Positions 1-7,254 of a stretch of 19,584 bases of DNA are shown here, piece by piece (position 1 is the first letter of the stretch; every line of letters starts with the position of its first letter). Source of the stretch: an uncultured Kiritimatiellota bacterium (GTDB lineage Bacteria; Verrucomicrobiota; Kiritimatiellia; RFP12; UBA1067). The stretch covers positions 1 through 19,584 of the forward strand of contig CAKTZI010000056.1 of NCBI GenBank assembly GCA_934635385.1. Direction: 5' to 3'. Both the position numbers and the translations under genes were made by a program. Below the pieces are notes generated by a model. It was not told the origin of the DNA. It did not search any database and was given only the letters and a program-made list of their open reading frames with translations.

Positions 1-1056
1 ACCGGCGTCGAGACGACGATCGTCGACGTCACGAAGGAAATGGCCGACATCTGCTTCGAGACGGTGAAGTGCCAGGCGATGTACGACGGCGGCTACTGGA
101 ACTCGACGGGCATCGCCCGCGCCGTCACGGTGCAGAAGCTCCTCCCGGCGATGAAGAAGGCCGGCTGCACGGTGCTCGTCCACGGCGCGACGGGGCGCGG
201 CAACGACCAGATGCGCTTCGAGCGCTACACGAACGTGATGGACCCGAAGTTCGGCGTCTACGCCCCGTGGCGCGACGCGGACCTCCTGAAGAAGTTCCCC
301 GGCCGCACGCAGATGGTGGCGTTCCTCGCGACGCGCGGCATCACGGCGTTCGTCGGCACGAAGAAGAAGTACTCGACCGACGCGAACCTCGCGGGCCTTT
401 CGCACGAGGCGGAGGACCTGGAGTCGATGGAGACGTCGATGCGCATCGTGAAGCCCACGATGGGCGTGTGGCCCGACAAGGCCCCGAACCGGGTCGAGAA
501 GGTCACGCTGAAGTTCGAGAAGGGCCGCTGCGTCGCGGTGAACGGCCAGAAGATGACGCCGTATGAGGTCATGCTGGAGATGAACAGGATCGGCGGGCGC
601 AACGGCATCGGCATGAAGCACGCGCTGGAGAACCGCATCATCGGCACGAAGAGCCGTGGCGTGTACGAGGCGCCGGGCATGGAGGTGCTGGGCTGGGGCC
701 TCAAGTACATCTACGAGGGCATCATGGATCGTCGCTCGACGCTCCTCTTCCAGCAGCTCTCGAAGCTCGTCGCCGACCAGATCTACGACGGCCGCTGGTT
801 CGACCCGGCGACGCAGGCGGCGCGCGCGGCGATTCAGGTCTGGGCCGACAAGGCGACGGCCGAAGTCACGCTTGGCCTCTACAAGGGCAACATCTTCTTC
901 GAGAGCCTCAAGGGTCTCAAGGCGACGATCTACAACGAGGCCGACAGCTCGATGGAGGCGTCGAACGGCCTGAATCCGCACAGCTCGCAGGGCTTTGCCG
1001 AGATCCAGTCCGTCGAGGCGAAGATGCTCGCGAAGGCGGGCCAGATCAAGGCGTAA
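1..1056 (+). CDS. argG: Argininosuccinate synthase, C-terminal part (5' end outside window)
   Basis: Joins citrulline and aspartate with ATP to make argininosuccinate in cytoplasmic arginine synthesis. The reading frame is open from base 1; the ATG at 40 is internal (a Met inside the domain), so the N-terminal ATP-binding domain lies outside the window. Visible family motifs are GATGRGNDQMRFERY near the start, YSTDANLAGLSHEAEDLE, EMNRIGGRNGIGM and ENRIIGTKSRGVYEAPGME. The last two closely resemble the long E. coli-type ArgG rather than the shorter common type. The stop is five bases before grpE, so the two are probably co-transcribed, an odd pairing of arginine synthesis with a chaperone cofactor. 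No frameshift is visible. The family call is firm; only the missing 5' end is uncertain. Confidence 0.95.
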   Translation, partial: TGVETTIVDVTKEMADICFETVKCQAMYDGGYWNSTGIARAVTVQKLLPAMKKAGCTVLVHGATGRGNDQMRFERYTNVMDPKFGVYAPWRDADLLKKFPGRTQMVAFLATRGITAFVGTKKKYSTDANLAGLSHEAEDLESMETSMRIVKPTMGVWPDKAPNRVEKVTLKFEKGRCVAVNGQKMTPYEVMLEMNRIGGRNGIGMKHALENRIIGTKSRGVYEAPGMEVLGWGLKYIYEGIMDRRSTLLFQQLSKLVADQIYDGRWFDPATQAARAAIQVWADKATAEVTLGLYKGNIFFESLKGLKATIYNEADSSMEASNGLNPHSSQGFAEIQSVEAKMLAKAGQIKA

Positions 1057-1061
1057 AAGCG

Positions 1062-1700
1062 ATGGCTGAAGAAGAGAAGAAAGCCGAGTCGGTCGAGACG
1101 TCGGCGACCGCGTCAGAGACGCCCGAAAAGGAAACTGAAGGCGGCGAACCGTCCTGTGCGTCTTGTGCGTCCTCTGCGTCCTCGTCTGCCGAACCGTCCT
1201 CCTCCGCCGAGTCCGCCGAACCCTCTGCCGAGCCGAAGGCCGAGAAGGCGGCCGAGGCCGAGGCACCGAAGGAGCCCGACTGGAAGACGCTCTACGCCCT
1301 CACGCTCGCCGACTTCGACAACTACAAGAAGCGGGCGGCGCGTGACCGCGAGGACACGTACCGCTATGCCGAGGCGGACATCCTGAAGGACGTCCTGCCG
1401 GCGGTCGACAACCTCCAGCTCGCGCTCGCGAACGCGAAGGAGAAGGCCGACGACCCGTTCGTGAAGGGCGTGCAGATGGTGCATGACACGCTGCTGAAGT
1501 CGCTGAAGGACCATGGCGCGGAGCCGTTCGATTCCGTCGGGCTTGACCTCGACACCGAGCGGATGGAGGCGATCGCGCACCTGCCCCACGCGGAGATCCC
1601 CGAGGGCAAGGTCTCGATCGAGTCGAAGAAGGGCTGGATGCTGAAGGACAAGGTGCTGCGCGCCGCGCAGGTCGTCGTGTCCTCCGGGAAGGCTTCCTAA
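1062..1700 (+). CDS. grpE: GrpE nucleotide exchange factor
   Basis: Cytoplasmic cofactor that releases ADP from DnaK in the Hsp70 cycle. The protein is 212 aa. Residues 1-75 are a disordered, acidic, Ser/Glu/Ala-rich tail with an odd SCASCASSASSS stretch. Residues about 75-130 form the dimerising helix (DWKTLYALTLADFDNYKKRA). The C-terminal beta domain shows LLKSLKDHGAEPFDSVG and the GWMLKDKVLRAAQVVVSSG signature. The start lies five bases after argG; no strong Shine-Dalgarno is visible, so translational coupling to argG is likely. dnaJ follows after three bases. The order grpE-dnaJ without dnaK between them, and with dnaK about 2.4 kb further on, differs from the common hrcA-grpE-dnaK-dnaJ order. 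Confidence 0.96.
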   Translation: MAEEEKKAESVETSATASETPEKETEGGEPSCASCASSASSSAEPSSSAESAEPSAEPKAEKAAEAEAPKEPDWKTLYALTLADFDNYKKRAARDREDTYRYAEADILKDVLPAVDNLQLALANAKEKADDPFVKGVQMVHDTLLKSLKDHGAEPFDSVGLDLDTERMEAIAHLPHAEIPEGKVSIESKKGWMLKDKVLRAAQVVVSSGKAS

Positions 1701-1703
1701 AAC

Positions 1704-2927
1704 ATGGCAGAAAAGCGTGACTACTACGAGGTCTTGGGCGTGTCCAAGACGGCGACGGCGGACGAGATCAAGTCCGCCTACCGCAAGCTCGCGATGAAGT
1801 ACCACCCGGACCGCAATCCGGGCGACAAGGTCGCCGAGGAGAAGTTCAAGGAGGCGGCCGAGGCGTATGACGTCCTGCACGACGCCGAGAAGCGCCAGCG
1901 CTACGACCAGTTCGGACACCAGGCGTTCGCGAACGGCGCGGGCGGGCCGGGCGGTTTCGGCGCGGGCGGCATGAACATGGACGACATCTTCTCCATGTTC
2001 GGCGACGTCTTCGGCGGCCGCGCCGGCGGGCGGTCGCGTCGCGGCGGCGGGTTCGGCGGCTTTGAGGACATCTTCGGCGGCGGCGGGGGCGGCGGTCACG
2101 CCTACCATGCCGACCCGAACGGGCCGCAGGACGGCGACGACATGACGTTCCGCCTCGACATCGACTTCGACGAGGCGCTGTTCGGCAGCGAGCGGACGCT
2201 CGACCTCGACCTGCCGGCGCAGTGTCCCGACTGCGGCGGCACGGGCGCGGCGGCGGGTTCGCAGCGCGTGACGTGCAAGACGTGCGGCGGGCGCGGCGTC
2301 GTCATGGGCGGCGGCGGCTTCCTGCGCATCCAGCAGACGTGCCCGACGTGCGGCGGCGAGGGGACGGTCATCGAGAAGCCGTGCCGTCGGTGCCGCGGTT
2401 CGGGGCGCGTCACGCAGCCCCAGCACATCGCGCTGAAGATTCCGGCGGGCGTCGACAGCGGCTCGCGGCTGCGGCTTGCGGGCAAGGGCGCGGGCGGGCT
2501 CCGGGGCGGGCGTCCCGGCGACCTCTACGTCCTCATCGGCGTGCGCGACAGCGACATCTTCGAGCGCGAGGGCCAGCAGCTTTTCGTGGACGTGCCCGTC
2601 TCGCCCGTGACGGCGGCGCTGGGCGGCGCGATCTCCGTGCCGACGCCGGATGGCGAGGCGCAGTTGAAGATTCCGGCGGGCACGCCGAACGGCAAGGTCT
2701 TCCGCCTGCGCGGCAAGGGCGTGCCGTCGCTGCGCGGCGGCGCGGCGGGCGACCTCGACGCGCGCGTCGTCTTCGAGGTGCCCGCGAACCTCGACCGTTC
2801 GCAGAAGGCCGCGCTGGAGGCGTTCCAGAAGCTCGCGTCCGCCGCGAACTATCCGGAGGCGCAGTCCTTCGCGAACAAGACGCGCATCTTCTTCTCGCAC
2901 CGCGACAAGCTCAGAAAGCAATCCTGA
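1704..2927 (+). CDS. dnaJ: DnaJ (Hsp40) co-chaperone
   Basis: Delivers unfolded clients to DnaK and stimulates its ATPase. The protein is 407 aa, a type I (full-length) DnaJ. The J domain occupies residues 1-70 with HPD at 34-36. A long Gly/Phe-rich region runs from about 76 to 133 and includes poly-Gly. The zinc domain at 174-234 has all four repeats intact: CPDCGGTG, CKTCGGRG, CPTCGGEG and CRRCRGSG. The C-terminal client-binding beta domains follow. The start is three bases after grpE, with GGGAAGG about 10 bases upstream as a possible ribosome site. It is followed after three bases by the antiporter gene. Both Hsp70 cofactors therefore sit in one unit with argG. Confidence 0.97.
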   Translation: MAEKRDYYEVLGVSKTATADEIKSAYRKLAMKYHPDRNPGDKVAEEKFKEAAEAYDVLHDAEKRQRYDQFGHQAFANGAGGPGGFGAGGMNMDDIFSMFGDVFGGRAGGRSRRGGGFGGFEDIFGGGGGGGHAYHADPNGPQDGDDMTFRLDIDFDEALFGSERTLDLDLPAQCPDCGGTGAAAGSQRVTCKTCGGRGVVMGGGGFLRIQQTCPTCGGEGTVIEKPCRRCRGSGRVTQPQHIALKIPAGVDSGSRLRLAGKGAGGLRGGRPGDLYVLIGVRDSDIFEREGQQLFVDVPVSPVTAALGGAISVPTPDGEAQLKIPAGTPNGKVFRLRGKGVPSLRGGAAGDLDARVVFEVPANLDRSQKAALEAFQKLASAANYPEAQSFANKTRIFFSHRDKLRKQS

Positions 2928-2930
2928 CAC

Positions 2931-4259
2931 ATGAAACCCAGAGGCCTTGCGCTCGTTCCGTTCCTCGTCTTCGCCGCGTTCTACGTGGGGCTTTCCCTGT
3001 GGGCCGGCCAGCTCGGCTTCGAGATGCCGTGGTACAAGGTCTCGATGCCGGTGGCGTTTCTCGTCGCCTCGGCCGTCTCGCTCCTGATCGGCCCGGCGAA
3101 GCTCGACGAGAAGGTCGAGACGTACGCGCGCGGCATGGGCGAGCCGAACATCATGATCATGTGCCTCATCTTCATCCTCGCCGGGGCGTTCGCGACGATC
3201 GCGAAGGGATCCGGCGCGGTCGATGCGGCCGTGACGATCGCGCAGTCGCTCGTGCCGGCGCGGCTGATGGTCGCGGGCGTCTTCCTGGTCTCGTGCCTCA
3301 TCTCGCTCGCCATCGGGACCTCCTGCGGCACGATCGCGGCCGTCACGCCGATCGCGCTCGGCTTCGCGGGGCCGCTGGGGCTCAGCCCCGCGCTTCTCAT
3401 GGGCGCCGTAATCGGCGGTTCGATGTTCGGCGACAACCTCTCGATGATCTCCGACACGACGATTGCCGCGACGCGCACGCAGGGCGTCCGCATGAAGGAC
3501 AAGTTCCTCGCGAACGGCCTCATCGCCGCGCCGGCGGCGCTGGTCGCGCTCTTCCTCTATGCGGTCTCCGGCTTCTCGGCGGGGGCGGTCGCCGCGTCGG
3601 CCGTGACGTGGCAGCACCTCGTCCTCGTCCTGCCCTACGTGTTCGTCCTCGTGCTGGCGCTCGTCGGCTACAACGTGATGATGCTCCTCTTCTCGGGCAC
3701 GGTGCTGTCGGCCGTGATTGGCGGCTGCCTCGGGAAGTTCGCGTTTTTTGACGCGATGGACCTGCTCGGAAAGGGCACGCTCGGCATGGGCGAGACGCTG
3801 ATCGTCGCGCTGCTCGCGGGCGGGCTCTTCCGGAGCGTGCAGGCGAACGGCGGCGTCCTCTGGCTGACGGAGAAGATCGCGAAGGTGATTCGCGGGCCGC
3901 GCACGTGCGAACTCGGCGTCTTCTTCCTGGTCGCGGCGGTCAACTGCTTCACGGCGAACAACACGGTCGCGATCGTCATCGCCGGGCCGATCGCGAAGGA
4001 GTGTTCCGAGAAGTTCGGGGCGAGCCCGGTGCGGATCGCGTCCGTCCTCGACACGGCCTCGTGCGTGATCCAGGGGCTCATCCCCTACGGCGCGCAGATC
4101 CTGATCGCCATCGGCGTCGCGCGCGGTCTCGACCTGACGGTCGACTCGCTCTCGCTTCTCAAGTGCCTCTACTATCAGCCGCTGCTCGCCCTCGCGGTCT
4201 TCTGTTCGCTTTGCTTCGCCGGTCGCCGCACGAAATCCCCGATTCCGGGCGCGGCCTGA
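2931..4259 (+). CDS. nhaC: NhaC-family Na+/H+ antiporter
   Basis: Integral inner-membrane protein of 442 aa with about 11-12 hydrophobic segments, expected to exchange sodium for protons. Family-type motifs are IGTSCGTIAAVTPIALGFA (about residues 127-145), GGSMFGDNLSMISDTTIAAT (about 163-182) and FTANNTVAIVIAGPIA in the second half. The GTSxGTxxAxxP and GDNLSxxSDTT patterns are typical of NhaC and related ion transporters. The start is three bases after dnaJ. Placement in a chaperone operon may join ion and pH stress with protein-folding stress, but that is inference. The gene ends 14 bases before a tRNA, with no terminator visible between. Substrate specificity (Na+/H+ alone or coupled to an organic acid, as in malate/lactate antiporters of this family) cannot be told. 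Confidence 0.87.
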   Translation: MKPRGLALVPFLVFAAFYVGLSLWAGQLGFEMPWYKVSMPVAFLVASAVSLLIGPAKLDEKVETYARGMGEPNIMIMCLIFILAGAFATIAKGSGAVDAAVTIAQSLVPARLMVAGVFLVSCLISLAIGTSCGTIAAVTPIALGFAGPLGLSPALLMGAVIGGSMFGDNLSMISDTTIAATRTQGVRMKDKFLANGLIAAPAALVALFLYAVSGFSAGAVAASAVTWQHLVLVLPYVFVLVLALVGYNVMMLLFSGTVLSAVIGGCLGKFAFFDAMDLLGKGTLGMGETLIVALLAGGLFRSVQANGGVLWLTEKIAKVIRGPRTCELGVFFLVAAVNCFTANNTVAIVIAGPIAKECSEKFGASPVRIASVLDTASCVIQGLIPYGAQILIAIGVARGLDLTVDSLSLLKCLYYQPLLALAVFCSLCFAGRRTKSPIPGAA

Positions 4260-4273
4260 GGCGTGGCGTCCGC

Positions 4274-4352
4274 GCACCTGTGGTGGAATGGCAGACACGG
4301 TGGATTTAGGTTCCACTGCGCAAGCGTGGGGGTTCGAGTCCCTCCAGGTGCA
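4274..4352 (+). tRNA. tRNA-Leu (anticodon UAG)
   Basis: A class II tRNA can be folded by eye. Acceptor stem GCACCTG (4274-4280) pairs with CAGGTGC (4345-4351), and the discriminator is A4352. The anticodon stem GTGGA/TCCAC (4300-4304/4312-4316) encloses the loop TTTAGGT with anticodon TAG at 4307-4309, reading CUN leucine codons. A variable arm (4317-4328 region) with CGC/GCG complementarity and a T arm GGGGG-TTCGAGT-CCCTC follow. The 3' CCA is not encoded (CCC follows). It lies between nhaC and the next gene with only 34 bases to the latter, so it is probably cut from a longer transcript. Confidence 0.93.
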
Positions 4353-4386
4353 CCCCTTGGTTTCTTGCGGAAGATGAGGAGGCAGA

Positions 4387-5112
4387 ATGAGCGACGAAAA
4401 AGACGAACTGGAAGATTTTGAAAGGCCCAAACGGCCCCGAAAAGCCAAACGGTCCACAAGGCCCGAACGGCCCGAAAGGCCGGAGAAGCCGGAGAAGACG
4501 CCGGAAGACCTCGCGGCGATCGCGTATCTCGATCGGCTGCGGCGGGGAGAGGGCGAGATCATGCCGCTCGACCTGCCGCTGGCCTGCATCGTGCGCGTGG
4601 TCGCCTACGAGGAGATTCCGAAGGCGAACGAGCGGTATGCGCTGGTGACGGTGCAGGGGCCGGACTGCCGTCGGTGGAAGATGAGCATTCCGCGCTACTA
4701 TCTGGAGGAGGGCATGGACGCGCTCTTCGTCTCGAAGGACGCCACGATGCCCGACGAGGAGCGCTATCACAACCGCGAGGCCGCGCGCGTGAAGGTGCGC
4801 GCCTACAAGTTCGGCTTCGGCGTGAAGGTGCGCATCCTGCTGCCGATCGTCAACCGCAGCATCTACCATTTCAACTGCGGACTTCTCTATCCGCTGGACG
4901 ACTTTCCCGAACTGGCCGGGCTGGAGGACGGTACGCTCTGTGCCGAAAAGCTCGGCATCGACAGCGTGAACGACCTGCGCGCGCGTCTCGCCGCGCCGAA
5001 GCCGAAACAGCCCCAGCAGACCTTGACGTTCGGGCCGAAGGCCCGTAAGGGCGGCGCGGTCAGCACATTCCTCGCCAAGGTGCGTCGGCGGCGCAGCGAT
5101 TTCATGAAATGA
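4387..5112 (+). CDS. OB-fold-like protein resembling the N-terminal module of DRB0094-type RNA ligases
   Basis: 241 aa, probably cytoplasmic, function unknown. Residues 1-40 are a basic/acidic low-complexity tail built on RP, RPE and KPEK repeats. Residues about 60-190 recall the N-terminal beta-barrel module of the DRB0094/Rnl5 RNA ligase family: LACIVRVVAYEEIPKANERY, then YYLEEGMDALFVSKDATMPD (compare the family's GD-x-VVYFEIDSFLP), a YKFGFGVKVRI strand, and NCGLLYPLDDFPELAGLEDG (compare SQGLLLPLS-type). No nucleotidyltransferase KxDG motif or ligase core is present, so it cannot be a complete ligase. The C-terminus is basic (KVRRRRSDFMK). A strong AGGAGG ribosome site at 4378-4383 supports the ATG at 4387. 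It follows tRNA-Leu closely. The homology is a pattern impression, not a search result. Confidence 0.5.
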   Translation: MSDEKDELEDFERPKRPRKAKRSTRPERPERPEKPEKTPEDLAAIAYLDRLRRGEGEIMPLDLPLACIVRVVAYEEIPKANERYALVTVQGPDCRRWKMSIPRYYLEEGMDALFVSKDATMPDEERYHNREAARVKVRAYKFGFGVKVRILLPIVNRSIYHFNCGLLYPLDDFPELAGLEDGTLCAEKLGIDSVNDLRARLAAPKPKQPQQTLTFGPKARKGGAVSTFLAKVRRRRSDFMK

Positions 5113-5147
5113 CGAGGGGTTGGCACCGAAGTGTGCCATCCAGCCGA

Positions 5148-5183
5148 AAGTGAGACATTTTGTCGCGACAAAATGTCTCACTT
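5148..5183. repeat. 36-bp perfect palindrome upstream of dnaK
   Basis: The left half is AAGTGAGACATTTTGTCG and the right half is its exact reverse complement, with no spacer; the centre is at 5165/5166. It lies about 116 bases upstream of the transcription start predicted from the sigma-54 promoter at 5256-5271. That is where dimeric enhancer-binding activators usually bind. It could instead be a dispersed palindromic repeat or a transcript hairpin. It is followed by TTGTTTTC, not a clean U-tract. Confidence 0.9.
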
Positions 5184-5195
5184 CTTGTTTTCGGA

Positions 5196-5250
5196 GGGGT
5201 CTGTCCCCAGAAAGCGGGGTCTGTCCCCATGGTTTTGGGGGCCTGTCCCC
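5196..5250. repeat. Three GGGG-TCTGT-CCCC type hairpin repeats
   Basis: GGGGTCTGTCCCC occurs exactly at 5196-5208 and 5216-5228. A variant, GGGGGCCTGTCCCC, is at 5237-5250. Starts are spaced 20-21 bases apart. Each unit can form a 4-bp GC hairpin. Short G-rich/C-rich palindromes in clusters of this kind resemble REP-type intergenic repeats. They lie between the 36-bp palindrome and the sigma-54-type promoter of dnaK. Confidence 0.8.
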
Positions 5251-5274
5251 AGGGTTGGCACGGGGTTTGCAAGA
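5251..5274 (+). promoter_or_regulatory. Sigma-54 (RpoN) promoter for dnaK
   Basis: TTGGCACGGGGTTTGCA at 5255-5271 matches the sigma-54 consensus YTGGCACG-N4-TTGCW at every defined position, and the flanks also fit mrNr before it and NNw after it. GG (5257-5258) and GC (5269-5270) are separated by the required 10 bases. The predicted start is near 5282, leaving a 5' leader of about 39 bases before the dnaK ATG at 5321. No competing sigma-70 promoter was recognised in 5113-5320. Confidence 0.72.
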
Positions 5275-5320
5275 AACAGGGCGTCGCCCGTGGTGGGCGA
5301 AAGAAAGAAGAGAAAAGATT

Positions 5321-7246
5321 ATGGCAAAAGTACTTGGTATTGACCTTGGCACGACGAACAGCTGCATGGCGGTGATGGAAGGCGGCGAGGCGACGGTCAT
5401 CCCGAACAAGGAGGGCGCGCGGACGACGCCGTCGATCGTGGCGTTCACGAAGACGGGCGAGATCCTGGTCGGCCAGGCGGCGAAGCGCCAGGCGGTCACG
5501 AACCCGAAGTCGACGATTTACTCCATCAAGCGCTTCATCGGCCGTCGCTTCAGCGAGATGACGGACGAGATCAAGATGGTTCCCTACGAGGTTGTCGCGG
5601 CGCCGAACGGCGATGCGGCCGTGAAGGTGAACGACAAGATCTATACGGCGCAGGAGATTTCCGCGATGGTCCTTCGCAAGCTGAAGGAAGACGCGGAGGC
5701 GTTTCTCGGCGAGAAGATCACGGAGGCCGTCATCACGGTTCCGGCGTACTTCAACGACCAGCAGCGCCAGGCGACGAAGGACGCGGGCAAGATCGCGGGC
5801 CTTGACGTCAAGCGCATCGTGAACGAGCCGACGGCGGCCTCGCTCGCCTACGGCCTCGACAAGAAGAAAAACGAGAAGATCGCGGTCTACGACTTCGGCG
5901 GCGGCACGTTCGACATCTCGATCCTCGACATCGGCGACGGCGTCTTCGAGGTGAAGGCGACGAACGGCGACACGCACCTCGGCGGCGATGACCTCGACCA
6001 GGCGATCATGAAGTGGATGATCGAGGACTTCAAGGCCCAGCAGGGCATCGACCTCGGCAACGACATGATGGCGCTCCAGCGCCTGAAGGAAGAGGCCGAG
6101 AAGGCGAAGTGCGCCCTGTCGAGCGCGACGACCTACGACATCAACCTGCCGTTCATCACGGCGGACGCGACGGGTCCGAAGCACCTGACGGCGACGCTGA
6201 CGCGCTCGAAACTCGAGACGCTGACGATGGATCTCGTGAACCGCACGGCCGAGCCCTGCCGCAAGTGCATGGCGGACGCGGAGCTCACGTCGGTCGATGA
6301 GGTCGTCCTCGTCGGCGGACAGACGCGCATGCCGCTCATTCAGGAGAAGGCGAAGAGCCTCTTCAACAAGGAGCCGCACAAGGGCGTCAACCCGGACGAG
6401 GTCGTCGCGATGGGCGCGGCCATTCAGGGCGGCATCCTGAAGGGCGAGGTGAAGGACGTGCTCCTCCTCGACGTCACGCCGCTCACGCTCGGCATCGAGA
6501 CCCTCGGCGGCGTGCTGACCCCGCTCATCGAGCGCAACACGACGATCCCGACGAAGAAGTCGCAGGTCTTCTCGACGGCGGCGGACAACCAGCCGGCCGT
6601 GACGATCGCGATCTTCCAGGGCGACCGCAAGATGGCGCGCGACAACAAGGCGCTCGGCAACTTCAACCTGGACGGCATTCCGCCGGCGCCGCGCGGCGTC
6701 CCGCAGATCGAGGTGACGTTCGACATCGACGCCAACGGCATCCTCAACGTCTCGGCGAAGGATCTCGGCACCCAGAAGGAGCAGAAGATCACGATTACCG
6801 CAGCGGGTGGCCTCTCGAAGGAGGAAATCGAGAAGATGCGCAAGGACGCCGAGGCCCATGCGGCCGAGGACGAGAAGCGCCACGCCGAGGTCGAGGACCG
6901 CAACAAGGCGGACGGCCTTGCGTTCCAGGTCGAGAAGACGCTCCGCGAGTCGGGCGACAAGATCGCCGCCGACAAGAAGGCGCCGGTCGAGGCCGCGCTC
7001 AAGGAGCTCAAGGACCTGCTCGCGAAGCAGCCGCCGGCCCCGATCGCCGACATCAAGGCGAAGCAGGAGGCGCTCATGAAGGCGATGGAGCCCGTCGCGC
7101 AGGAGATGTACGCCAGCGCGCAGGGCGCCGCCGGCGCGAACGCGGGGGCCAACCCCGGCGCGGGCACGCCGCCGCCGAACGAGCCGCCGAAGGGCGACAA
7201 GAAGGACGGCGATGACGTCGTCGACGCCGACTTCACGATGAAGTAA
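5321..7246 (+). CDS. dnaK: DnaK (Hsp70) chaperone
   Basis: Central ATP-driven cytoplasmic chaperone; works with GrpE and DnaJ encoded upstream. It is 641 aa, normal for the family. The ATP-binding domain begins with KVLGIDLGTTNSCMAV. Other nucleotide-binding motifs are AVYDFGGGTFDISILD and DEVVLVGGQTRMPLIQ, and VNEPTAASLAYG is intact. The substrate-binding domain (DVTPLTLGIETLGG onward) and helical lid are complete. The C-terminus is a disordered Ala/Gly/Pro tail ending DDVVDADFTMK. The frame stays open upstream to 5120, but that part encodes repeats unlike any DnaK, so ATG 5321 is the start. The ribosome site is a purine-rich run (AAGAAGAG) rather than a strict AGGAGG. A small hairpin TCGCCC/GGGCGA (5284-5300) lies in the leader. 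groES follows after 110 bases. Confidence 0.98.
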   Translation: MAKVLGIDLGTTNSCMAVMEGGEATVIPNKEGARTTPSIVAFTKTGEILVGQAAKRQAVTNPKSTIYSIKRFIGRRFSEMTDEIKMVPYEVVAAPNGDAAVKVNDKIYTAQEISAMVLRKLKEDAEAFLGEKITEAVITVPAYFNDQQRQATKDAGKIAGLDVKRIVNEPTAASLAYGLDKKKNEKIAVYDFGGGTFDISILDIGDGVFEVKATNGDTHLGGDDLDQAIMKWMIEDFKAQQGIDLGNDMMALQRLKEEAEKAKCALSSATTYDINLPFITADATGPKHLTATLTRSKLETLTMDLVNRTAEPCRKCMADAELTSVDEVVLVGGQTRMPLIQEKAKSLFNKEPHKGVNPDEVVAMGAAIQGGILKGEVKDVLLLDVTPLTLGIETLGGVLTPLIERNTTIPTKKSQVFSTAADNQPAVTIAIFQGDRKMARDNKALGNFNLDGIPPAPRGVPQIEVTFDIDANGILNVSAKDLGTQKEQKITITAAGGLSKEEIEKMRKDAEAHAAEDEKRHAEVEDRNKADGLAFQVEKTLRESGDKIAADKKAPVEAALKELKDLLAKQPPAPIADIKAKQEALMKAMEPVAQEMYASAQGAAGANAGANPGAGTPPPNEPPKGDKKDGDDVVDADFTMK

Positions 7247-7254
7247 AAGGAGAA

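Noticed and set aside
1113..4589. Long minus-strand open frame across grpE, dnaJ and nhaC
   Set aside because: It is an Arg/Asp/Glu-rich antisense shadow of clearly conserved plus-strand genes and has no family motifs.
5121..5138. A second sigma-54 promoter at the first TTGGCAC
   Set aside because: The -12 GC is one base out of register (TGTGC instead of TTGC at the needed spacing); the sequence is better described as a small TGGCAC/GTGCCA hairpin.
5148..5250. CRISPR array
   Set aside because: Three 13-14 base units at 20-21 base spacing are too short for CRISPR repeats and spacers, and no cas gene is present.
5117..5261. 10-bp direct repeat GGGTTGGCAC at 5117-5126 and 5252-5261 flanking the palindrome and GC repeats, as a target-site duplication of a small mobile element
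   Set aside because: The right copy is also the -24 box of the sigma-54 promoter, and no terminal inverted repeats bound the segment. A second degenerate -24-like word is equally possible. Empty-site comparison in a relative would settle it.
5120..5320. N-terminal extension of DnaK from 5120
   Set aside because: It reads through the palindrome and GC repeats, has no DnaK similarity, and the canonical MAKVLGIDLGTTNS start is at 5321.
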